A DNA stretch of 64,000 nucleotides, taken from positions 20,202,072 through 20,266,071 of the forward strand of contig CM040097.1 in assembly GCA_022496805.1 (NCBI GenBank). The letters run 5' to 3'. Below the pieces are notes generated by a model, which was not told where the DNA came from, made no database searches, and worked only from the letters and a program-made list of their open reading frames with translations. Shown here one piece after another: positions 36,285 through 46,600 of this stretch (within the stretch, counting starts at the first letter, position 1; each line of letters begins with the position of its first letter). The position numbers and the translations under genes are program-made. This stretch comes from Pohlia nutans. Its lineage: Eukaryota > Streptophyta > Bryopsida > Bryales > Mniaceae.

Positions 36285-37480
36285 ACATTCTACGAATCCA
36301 TTTTCTGACAACCGAGGCGAGCGCACAAGCAGAATCAGAATTATCGAGAACGCATTAGCAATGGAGTCCATAGCCAATCGCGGCTGACAAGCACTTGCAA
36401 ATCTTCAATATTAGATCGAATAGAGGCTGCTCAAATGCAAACTGCGACTCGTTTCAACATAATAACATCCTTGATAAAACAAGTCTACAGAGGTATCTGA
36501 ATCTAACACGAATTTCTTGACAATCGGCTACGAAATTGCTGCACACAATCCCTCTTAACCCCTAAAGGACCGAGAAGCCTGAGTTTGGTCTTATGTTCTT
36601 TTTAGCATTTTTGAGAGGTTCTACATGGAGTTCCTTTTGTTCAAATTTGTTTCTTTTTTGACCAACACATGCAATGTTCTTCACTTATTATGGTGATATA
36701 AAATTTGGTTGCATTTGAATTATACTTTTCACAATATGATCGAATGAATTTGTCACTTTAAAACCATGAATCTTTGGTCCTTTAGGTGTTAACCCTACCG
36801 GAATGTAGAAAGACTGGAATCCTATTGAAGCTGGTCAATTATTCCTCATTTTCTGGCAACCGACAGAGAACAAAAGCAGAGTCGGAAAATTTTATCAAGA
36901 ATGCATTAGCAATGGCGTCCATGGCCATCAGAACTGACAACCACTTGCAAAACCTTCGACAATAATAGTATTTGTTAGATCGAATAGTTTGCAACATATG
37001 CAAACTGCGCCACATCCAAAATAAAATCAAGCCTTAAGAAGTGGAGGAATCCAAATCGAACACGGATTTCTTGAAAACCGGCTTTAAAATTGCTGAATGA
37101 AATCCCTCTTGAACTTACCAAAATGTGGAATCCTATCGAGATATGGTCAATTATCCCTCAATTTTGGCGTAACGAGCACTGAAGCACACAAGCAGAGTAG
37201 AATTATCAAGAAATGCATAAACAACGCGAATGACAAGCACTCGCAAAATAGTTTTAGATTGAAAATTTTGCATCATAGAGGCTGCTCAAATGAAAACTGC
37301 GATTCATCCAACACATTAGCATCCTTGATAAAAACAAGTCTGACGAAGTGGAGGTATCCAAATTAAACACGGATTTCTTGATAATCGGCTCTGAAATTGC
37401 TCATCAAGATTGAACTCACCGAGATGTAGAAAGAGTGGAATTCTATTAAAAAATGGTCAATCGTCCCGCAATTTTGGGTG
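36285..37480. repeat. tandem array of about 300-bp units upstream of PFK, split by a MITE
   Basis: Three full units and a partial fourth, starting near 36285, 36810, 37115 and 37415. Each runs through GGAATCCTAT, TGGTCAATTATCCCTCA, CAAGCAGAGT, GCATTAGCAA, GACAAGCACTTGCAAA, TCAAATGCAAACTGCG, GAACACGGATTTCTTGA and AAATTGCT. Unit 1 is interrupted by the TTAA-end MITE 36555-36792. The array adjoins the PFK first exon. Confidence 0.8.
36555..36792. mobile_element. 240-bp TTAA-end MITE (family 1) inside the tandem array
   Basis: Left TTAACCCCTAAAGGACC, right GGTCCTTTAGGTGTTAA. Removing it and one TTAA restores the unit reading CCCTCTTAACCCTACCGGAATGTAG, aligned with CCCTCTTGAACTTACCAAAATGTGG in the next unit. 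Confidence 0.85.
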
Positions 37481-37826
37481 CACAAGCTCAACTCTAGACG
37501 TGCGCTATCCACTACAAATTGGCGAACATATATTCAACAGGAAATTCTAATGCGACATGGCTCTTTGGCACGCTAAATTGCTCTTCCACATTTGTTCCGC
37601 ATTTGATCTCTGTTCCACATTTGCAAGCGCGGGGCGTTCGATTGACGACTCAGCAGAGAAGGCCATGAACATTACCCTTGTACAGTCATCAGTACAGTCA
37701 GCTACAGTCAGCGTGGTGATGACATCTGTACACCTGCTCATACATTGGGCGAGGGTGGTTTTTAATAATGGATGTACTAGTGGGCCCCGCACGTTGGACA
37801 CTGGCTTGCGTTTTTCTTGATATATA
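37481..37826. other. unassigned spacer
   Basis: A spacer with a triple CAGTCA/TACAGT cluster at 37680-37715. Short frames in both strands show no family features. No repeat partner seen in the window. Confidence 0.3.
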
Positions 37827-38185
37827 CTCCCTCCGTCCCGCAAAGGACACCATGATATCAACTTAAGTTTTGTCCCATAATAAAACCATGATTTCCAACT
37901 ATACTCATTCACCACCTGCAATTAAGCTTCGTGAGCGCTTGACAACTCCTTCAAAGCATTGTAGACAATCTCACACCTTAATCCATGGATTTTGATCATG
38001 TTGATCATGGATTATTATCATGGATTTTGGTCATGTATACACTCTCTGGCAGTCAAAATACTCCCTTTGTATTCATTTAACCCATGGATTTGCATCACAG
38101 TCAACATCCTCCCTTTGTAATCATGGGATTAAACTTAATCCGTGTATTTCAATGAAAACAAGGTCTTTTTGCAGGACGGAGGGAG
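37827..38185. mobile_element. 359-bp Stowaway-like MITE
   Basis: Ends CTCCCTCCGTCCCGCAAA and GCAGGACGGAGGGAG, flanked by TA (37825-37826, 38186-38187). Internal direct repeats (TACTCCCTTTGTA and CATCCTCCCTTTGTAATCAT, CATGGATTTTGGTCATG units) suggest nested copies. Confidence 0.8.
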
Positions 38186-38187
38186 TA

Positions 38188-39300
38188 GTTGTTTGGGATT
38201 TTACGTAGAGTACATATAGTACATATGGTAGTTTTGAAATTGAACCTTCATTTGGATCTAACGACTTACATAATATTCAGTAACCTTCACTCGCTTAGCC
38301 TTTCCATCCATCCAATGGAAAGGCAAGAGGCAAGAATGTTTGGAAGGGGCAAGAGGCAAGAGGGTGTCAAACTAGAATGTATCAGAGGGAGGGACAAAGG
38401 GAGTATCAATGCATATTGTGTGCGGTCCTTTGCAGGCATTGAATTCCTATTGATTGGCCATGCTATGAACAATCTCAGAAACCCAACTTGATATGAAGCG
38501 ACATTCTTTATAATGTTGCTCTCATTAATGAAAGTGACAAACATGTGGGGATGTGTTGGAAAGATCTTGCATGTGTCACAAACATGAGTGACCAACGAAG
38601 TGGTTACCTTCCCTTCCAATTTCCCAAAGCCTCCACATGTGAGTAAATATGGATAGCTACTAATGGAACTTGGACGATAATGAGGAATATGCTGCATATT
38701 CTCTTCAAGGGCAAGACATACCCAGTGCATGCTACTGAGCTTACTATGATTATTTCCTCTCTCTTGATGGCAGTTGTGGATGAATCTACTACAAGTTAAG
38801 AAGCAGCAACTTCGAGAGCAACTTTGCAGATGGGAGAGCACAAATAGCCCATACTTTGGTTTGGTGGGAAGCTCACGGATCAAGATGTTTCGATTTGTTT
38901 GGTGCCCACCCAAATCAACCACCACCTCACTATAGACACGTCGCATCAAACGTTGGTGGAACTGATTGAAGGTGCACTCTAGTCGTTTGAAAAAATGTAG
39001 CAACTACTTCGAGACGTGCTTCAGTGAGCGTTGGACAAACCACAAATTAGAGCCCTATATCTTTGGATTGCGAACTTGAGGTCCAAGAGGAGATTACATG
39101 CTACGAAGATTGCTTCTCCCGCATGTACACACCATTGCTTTTGAAGAACTTCAAGAATGTCACGTACAGTGTGCAGCTTCTCAGAGTAGCGTCCCAGATT
39201 CAGTTTCACGAATTGATGAGCTCCATTTGCCGCTATTTATCGACCAAACATTGGTCCGCTGAGGATGAAACTAAGATGAATCCGGGAGTACACATCCTCT
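38188..39300. other. spacer with long minus-strand frames of unknown status
   Basis: Two minus-strand frames, 39003-38287 (238 codons) and 39209-39021 (62 codons), are open but Cys-, His- and Ser-rich without recognisable motifs. They may be remnants of a transposon or gene, or chance. I could not find a conserved domain or splice pair. Confidence 0.3.
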
Positions 39301-39630
39301 CCAGCCTTTCCTCGAAATCATGTAAAGGATCTAGTGGCCCAATTGGATTTGGATATGAGCAACAAGGATTGTCGCAAGCAAGCATGCAACGCCATAAAGA
39401 AGTGCATTCGCGGTGATTTGCGCTTCGACATTTTTCTTCGTCTTGATGTCATTTATTCAAGAAGTTGTTACTGGGAATTGGACATAGTAAGTGTTTGACT
39501 TTTGCAGAGGACATGGTCATGATCTTGATTAAACAGGCGAAGGACCTGATTCTCAAGTTGCATGAAGAATGTGATGGAAAGAGAGCCGGGAAAGTTCCTG
39601 ATTATCATGGAAGGTCACGAAAGTTTGTTT

Positions 39631-39803
39631 CACTACAAGCAGAAGGCGTCGCTTTTCGTGAATCAAACGGCGCCACTTTGCACTCACCAATTTTTTGGTT
39701 GGACTTGGTGAGTGCAATTCGTCACGTAGGACAAGCATTTAGAGTGAAAAGCGACAATGAGCAGGATCCTCTAGAGTGAGAAACGACGCCTCTTCTTGTA
39801 GTG
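39631..39803. mobile_element. 173-bp CACTA-type MITE
   Basis: Begins CACTACAAGCAGAAGGCGTC, ends GACGCCTCTTCTTGTAGTG, with TTT on both sides (39628-39630, 39804-39806). The copy at 52843-53024 is the same family in the opposite orientation. It interrupts a decayed coding sequence. Confidence 0.85.
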
Positions 39804-39862
39804 TTTGCTGATGGAGGCTTTACTGGAAGCGCAAGTGGCTGAAGAAGTGGTCGAGTATTTCA

Positions 39863-40036
39863 CAGGGAGAAATAAAGACATTCCCACATGGGATTTCATA
39901 TGGGAAGTGGGACAAACTTCCCACAATTGTAACTTTCTTGAGATGACTGTAGTGTATTTTTGATCTGGGAAAGTTACAATTGTGGGAAATTTGTCCGCGT
40001 TTCCCATGTGGGAATGATCTTGTATCTATCTCCCTG
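39863..40036. mobile_element. 174-bp foldback MITE with CAGGGAGA ends
   Basis: Ends CAGGGAGAAATAAAG and (inverse) CAGGGAGATAGATACAAG; arms of about 75 bp pair through CATTCCCACATGGGA and TTCCCACAATTGTAACTTTC. CAGGG ends suggest hAT, but no clean 8-bp duplication is visible. Interrupts the decayed gene 32 codons after the CACTA insertion point. Confidence 0.7.
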
Positions 40037-40480
40037 TGTTTCCTGCAATTTTGACTTGTTTCCCCAAAATAATTTAGGACCTGCATATTACAAATATGGA
40101 AGGTTGTTTCCAGGCTTTGAATGTGAAATTCCAAAGCTCATTCTTCTCATTCTTCAAGACGTGGTCGCCGGGAATCTACTTCTGGGAATATCAGGTCGTT
40201 GTACTATTACAGAAATGGAGCCAGGTTATATTAAGCTTTCTGCAGGGTAATACGGTGGTCTTAAAACTGATTATAAACAATTTGTAAATGATTATTTTGT
40301 TTTTAACTTTGCCATTCAAACAGCAGGTGGAGCTCATCAAATCGGAGGATACATTTACATGGAATCAACATCGCTTGCAACGTTGTTGAAGAGCAAGTGG
40401 CCGGCTGAAGTGGAAGTGAGTCTAAAGGCTGATTCATCGTTAGGAAAAAAACGATGGACATGATAATTTTCAAGTTTAAG

Positions 40481-43400
40481 TCATGAAAAATGTGCTAGGA
40501 AGGTTCATGTATTTTTCTTTAATATATGTTCATAGTGTTGATATGAACAATTCATGCACATAATGCAAGTTCTGGTATTCAGACGAGTTCTCTAAGTTGA
40601 GCTTATTAGTATATAACATTGTTTACTTAGTAGTTAATGAAGCTTGCATCATTCTAGTTTTTTCGCATGTAATCATTACATTCTTTGACCCTATTCATCA
40701 TGTGGTCACAAAGATTCCCTTTTGCACTTGAAAATACCAATTTTTTTATCTCACTCTGTACAATTTATCTCAAGTGGTAATTGTGTTGAAATCAAAAATG
40801 GAAAAAACATATGTAGGAGATAAACAAGTGATTTCACACATGTTGCGTATTTTGATTAGAACCAATTCCTTTCAGTACAATATTTTCCAATGTTGGCCTT
40901 TTGCAATATTCACTTTTCATATGGAATGCTTTAAAGAAAAGGGTACAAGCATGCTTGGGGTACCCCAATCAAGAACCAGGAATCATGAATGAAAGAATTT
41001 TTAAATGTCATATTTTGCAAATAAAATGAAAGTAATATTTAAAAATATTACTTAGTATTAGAACACATGTAATCGTATCATTTTCATAAATTAAAATGTA
41101 CAAAATCATTAATTTTTAATTTTCATACTTATTTGGATATAGTACTTAATATCATACCAATGGAAAATAGACATGTATATATAAGAATTTTGCCATGAAT
41201 TTTTTATCCGTTCATTACCTTACAACTCACTTTTTATGTTTCAGATTTGAAATCCAAAAAAAATTTCAATTTTGAAGTCCTTTTAGATGTAGTCATGTAG
41301 TCCCTCTTTATAATATTTCAGAAGATTGTGAAAATTATAAAAAAATAGTTACATACCACATTTCATGTTGTAAAATACTACAACTGATTATTAGAACATC
41401 ATAAATCAATATAGTCAATTACAAACACTTTCCAATAAGTAGTTATATTCCTTTTTCATTCTTGAATTAAAAACCCATACTGTCACAGTCGTGAACATAG
41501 GCTACAGAAATCATATTAACAACTTTAATCAATTAAAAGCAATTTTTTTTTAATGTACTTCCATATTGTATTCTACTTGAAGCAAGTGAAGCTATATTAA
41601 AATCATGCTTTCACAATAAGATTTGTAATCTAACCTATGTTAAAGGGAAAAAAATTCACAATTTTATAGTGTGACATTCCTTATGGGGTACCCAAGCATG
41701 CTTGTTCTCAAAACGAAGACAATAAAAACTACTTGCATGTAAAAAAACCAATGAATTGATATAGGGTATGTAATAAACAAATACAAAATAAAGCTGTATA
41801 CATATATTATATTCACCTTAGAAGTGGAAATGAACAAGTGAATAATGGAAAAAAATACAGAATAAGACAATGAATGCAAAGAAAAACGTTAATAAAAATG
41901 TAAATGTTCATAAACTAATTTTTTTTTAAAGAATGCAAAGAACAAGACAAAAACCCCACCATGCGTCAAGTACCCAAACCAGAGGGTTGCCTGTGGAGAA
42001 TAAGTGACCTCCACGGACGTAATTGAGCCAAACCACGACAAGTTTCCATCACTATACTTTACACAAAACAAAAAAAATCACACATCAAATGAAAAGATTC
42101 CTAGCAATTTTTTTACCAAATTCTTACTTGCTTTGGGTCCAGGAAAATTCTACACTAAAAAATTTGAGAAATAAAATGAATGGAATCACCAAAACAATCT
42201 CTGAAAAGTACAAGCTCAGTCACCAAATTTTGGATGAAAATTTCTATTTATAGAAAATATAATGGATGAATGTGCAAAGTGGATAATGAAAACCCAATTC
42301 TCTTTTGACCCGTCTTTATTCTAGGATGCCACTCGTTCTAGCAATAAAAAAAACATAATTCATTTATTGTCACACTCAGTCACCTTTTACATGTAGTTAA
42401 CTTGGCCCGTTGCCCACAATAGCCAATTTTTTTGTTTTTCTATTGGTAGAAAGACACACCCTGAAATGCAGCGAGGTAAGAAAAAAACGGATAGAGTAAT
42501 CCATACACATACATATTCATCCATAAAATTATCTATTATAAGACACTTTCATCCAAATAGTGGCGATTCTAGTATTTTTCTAAGAGAAGACTTGACAATT
42601 TCATACACTTTTTTGCATTTTTTCTAGTGTAAAAGTAGCCAAGTGCTCCCAAAATCAGGTAAGATTATGGCGAAAATTCAAAACTTCTTTTCGAAAGTAA
42701 AGAAAAAAATTTCCATTAAACTGCATTCCGGGCATTCCCAACCAATAGTTACGATGTGCAAACTTGAAGTTGTCGGCCGATGCCGAAGGGCTGGTGCAAG
42801 CACACTGATCACCGAGAAGGACGAATTAAGTTACCGACAACGTTGCCTTCCGGCGGATGCGGACCGCGTGAACTGTACCCGAAAAGCCTGCAGATTTCCA
42901 GGCAGGGGACGCTCCACGCGTAGTACAGTATGCTTGAAAGTCAGAGCCAGATTCCTTCGCCCTTTCAATTCGTTCTTCGTCTAGGCTCGATCGATCCTTC
43001 GCTTGAATTGCCGATCAAACTGCACTGCATTGCACTGCACAGAATCTCGGTCCACTATGTTCGTCGCTTTACGAAACGATTCTGAACGATTGCTCAAGCT
43101 TACCCGTGAGCCTGTCATAGTTGCCTGGTTTTGTGAGGGTATTTCAAGTATTTGGAATCTTGAAGAGAGAGTTTGAGAGCTTTTACAGTACGTGTGGGTC
43201 TTAAGCTAGTACAGTACTGAATTCTAAGTAGATATATGCAATTCAATCCTTTTGTGCTGGACCAGCTAGGGCGATCGAGAGCTACTAAGAGGTGCAAACA
43301 GATTTAGAGGTGTATTACTGACAGGTGCAATACACTGAGAGGTACAAACAGGGTGGAAAGCTTGTACTTGCTCACACAAAAGATGTTGTACTTGCTCACA

Positions 43401-43667
43401 TCTTTTCCACCTCAATGATGACTAAAATGTGTTTGGTTCCTAATTGTTTACCATTGGTCACAAGTTGTCATTCATCCAAAACACGATTTTCCATCCATTC
43501 AAAACACGAATTACCATCCATTACCGTATAAAAATCTGAGTTACTTCAAATACAATAGGGATCACGGAAGCACCTCTCATTTTCTTCATTAAGATACGCC
43601 CCCTGCGGTCGCTGGACAAGGATTCCGTGTTGCATGGACAAGGATTCTGGTGCGTAACTTTGCAGCG
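40481..43667. other. AT-rich spacer upstream of the malectin-like kinase
   Basis: Mostly AT-rich and without coding exons. Contains an inverted-end element at 40946-41704. A GC-richer stretch, 42660-43100, includes a 105-codon plus-strand frame (MAKIQNFFSKVKKKIS...) rich in Arg and Cys, with no family signature; it may be part of the kinase 5' region rather than a gene. Confidence 0.4.
40946..41704. mobile_element. 759-bp element with CAAGCATGCTTGGG ends
   Basis: Left CAAGCATGCTTGGGGTACCCC, right inverse CAAGCATGCTTGGGTACCCC. Each terminus contains the palindrome AAGCATGCTT. No target duplication could be identified and there is no coding capacity; class unknown. Confidence 0.55.
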
Positions 43668-46600
43668 ATGGAGTACTGGCGTGCTCGCATCTTCCGAATG
43701 TGGTCTGTGGTGATCGGAGCAGCTATCTGGGCGTCCATTCTCGCAACGCAAGTGCAAACCGAACCAGGTACGTATAAGCCACTACACTAGTTAACAAATC
43801 TCTCATTTACGGACCTGTTGCACCATGATCGAACACTTGAACGTTCTCTGTAAGCATTATAGTGGTTTGCAAAGAATCAGGTCCGACGTTGAGTGCTAGC
43901 TTCCAATGCTACAGTGATGAATACTTTGAAACCCCAGCTTCATGAATATGAGTCTTTATGAGTCTCCGACCATGAATTCTTAACAGTGGAAACCATTATC
44001 CACCTCTTCTGAATTCGAACCAGGTATAAGCCACTAAACTAGTTAACAAATCTCAAATTTACGGAGCTCACGTTCTGTTGCACCACGATCGAACACTTGA
44101 ACGATTCTCAGTCTGTAAAGCATTAATTAGTGTTTTGCAAAGAATCGGTTCGAAGTTGAGTGCTAGCTTCCAATCTTAAAAGTGATGAGTACTTTAAAAC
44201 CCCAGCTTCAAAAGAGGAATATTATGAGTCTTTATTATTCAGACGAGTCGTCTCCAATCATGAATTCATAACCATTCTCCACCTCTTCTGAATTTGGAGT
44301 TTTCGACGCTGAACGTGCAATGCAGCACGACATGAGTTTATGAGAAGAATGGGTGGACAATGATAAAGTTTGTGGTTCAGCTCCCGGGGGTGCACTCTAT
44401 ATTATGTTTGAGGATCATCTGCCTTTATAACCCCTCTTAAAACCCCTCTTAAAACCCCTGTATACAAGGGTTTATATTTCTAAAACTTTTGTATACAATT
44501 AAATCTATTCCGTCTTAAATATATGTTTAAATATATGTTTAATGTAAGTATACATCAATAAATATGTTTATTGTATGTATACTTTGTACAGAAATGTTCA
44601 AATTAATACCCCTTTTGTGCACTCACATATACTTTCACAAATTTGTGATTCAGCTGGATTCGTGAGCATCGACTGTGGCGCGAGCGCCGTGTACTTCGAC
44701 ACGGCGCTGAACATAACTTGGGACACGGACGAGAAGTACACATCTGACGGTGAGAATGCCGTGAGCGATCAAGGCAACGTCACATTCGTGTACAACCCGG
44801 TGCCCGGGCGTGCGCTCAACACAGTGCGCAGGTCAGCAAATTTTTTTTGGCTATATTGATCCCCAACTTGCTATTTGCATAACATGCTTGCTATGTTGCT
44901 ATATAAGAAAAATTGGGTAAAAAAAATAGAGTATATCTTCATAATCTTTTCTTATCATTAGTATGTATAGCCAACAATTCTATAGAAAGCTATGTACTAG
45001 ATAGAGTATTCCGTGGGCTCTGCTACAGCATGTAGCGGGTGCATGCCATCTGTGAGTTACGAAGTGGCGACTTGGTAGCATGCACCCACTATACGATGTG
45101 GCGAGCCCATGAAGTACTCGATCTAGCATAGCCTATGATACATGTCGCACATTAATAGTCTTGTTTTGAGGAGTACACTATGGAGAGTTGAGAATAGAAA
45201 GAGATGAGGAGGAGTTCTTTACAAAGATTTGGAATACACTACGAAGATTGTGTGCATAGGAAAATACATTATGAGATGTAACTGTACTGCTTAGCACAAA
45301 TCTGAAGCTGCCACAACTGGTCCTGATTTCCTGGAGTAGGGTATGTATTTGTAGTATAAAAACATTGTAAATGGCCAAAAATGCTTTCTATTTTTCAAGT
45401 TTCAATTTTCAAATCACCAATGGGACTCCCTTGAAAAATGAAATAAAAAATCAGGTTCGCGGGTCCTCGCAACCGGAGCTGCTACGCGCTCCCTGCGGTG
45501 CCCAACACGACGTACCTGGTGCGCGCCGCGTTCCTGCCCTGGCAGACGAATTCTTTGGTGAAGTTTGATGTGCTCCTGGAAGGCACTACCGTAAAAACGG
45601 TGGACGCGGGTAAAGGCGACGTCGTGGAGGTCGTGCTCGTCACGGCCGCTGCGGCCACCATTGTGCACTTGTGCTTGCTAAGAACCTCCCCCCTTCTCAA
45701 TCCCTACATCTCCACCCTTGAGCTTCGGCCGCTTGATGGCGGCATGTACGAGACCACGACGCGCCAGCAAGGCTACGTCCTCTCCCGACTTGATCGCCAC
45801 AACTTCGGCGTTGATGCCGCAGTTTCCCCCTACCTCAGGTAACATAACACTCTCCCTCTGCGCATGTCCGATGTTGAGAAGAATTTCTTGCAATGCTTGA
45901 CAATTCGATTATTGTACAGTGGAGTTGTCCTTGTTCCGGGCCTTGTTCGAGTTGGCTTTAGTTAGTTCCGAACGGAGGGGCGATTGTGGTTATTTTCAAG
46001 TTGCACCAGAATTGTAACGCTCAAGTGCCGAGAGCTCTAAAAACTAGGACTGGTATACATGTAACTTAGAGTCGGCCATTGAAATCCGCCATTTTAACAA
46101 TATCGGAATATATGGCTCATCTGACTCAGAAATATTGGCTTAGAAATCCATCTGATTCAGAAATATTGGCTTATTTGGAACTTACTCCTGGGGTAACCCA
46201 AGGTACGTCCGATGCAGGCTCCAATATAGAAAGCCTGACCATGAAGCGACCTGCATTGTCACTAAAAAAAGTCATTCCCATTACATCGATTGTTTCAAAT
46301 CAAAAATAAAAAAATCATTTATTGCACATTATTTAGAGGGAAAATTGCACTTATGACCCCTAAGTTCTTAATAAGTTCTGAAGTAGTCGACCATCCATGT
46401 GTCAAAAAGTCAATACACTTATCAAGATTCAGAGTATGTGCTAACATACATGAATCTGCATGTGAAGGTATCCAGACGACCCGTATGATCGGATCTGGCT
46501 GAACTGGGTGGGCGATTTCGACCCGGTGAACACCACGCACAGCATCGACACGAGCCGCGTGCCGAACAAGCCGCCGGCGGTCGTGATGGCCACGGCGCGG

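Larger units (their letters stand above)
39309..40480 (+). pseudogene. decayed gene of unknown family broken by two MITEs
   Basis: Coding-like plus-strand segments appear in order: about 39309-39488 (VKDLVAQLDLDMSNKDCRKQ, ending at a GTAAGT donor), 39512-39630 (EDMVMILIKQAKDLILKLHE), then after a CACTA MITE 39807-39862 (LLMEALLEAQVAEEVVEYFT), then after a foldback element about 40105-40250 (FPGFECEIPKLILLILQDVV), and 40326-40416 (GAHQIGGYIYMESTSLATLL). Helical, Leu-rich, acidic and basic mix; family not recognised. An in-frame stop lies just upstream of the first segment. Without the two insertions the pieces could read as one multi-exon protein. Confidence 0.5.

Noticed and set aside
38287..39003. 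238-codon minus-strand frame
   Set aside because: Open but without recognisable domains, codon pattern or splice support; kept only as a note on the spacer.
42643..42984. 113-codon plus-strand frame
   Set aside because: Not accepted as a gene: no family motif, odd Arg/Cys content, and position in the likely 5' region of the kinase.
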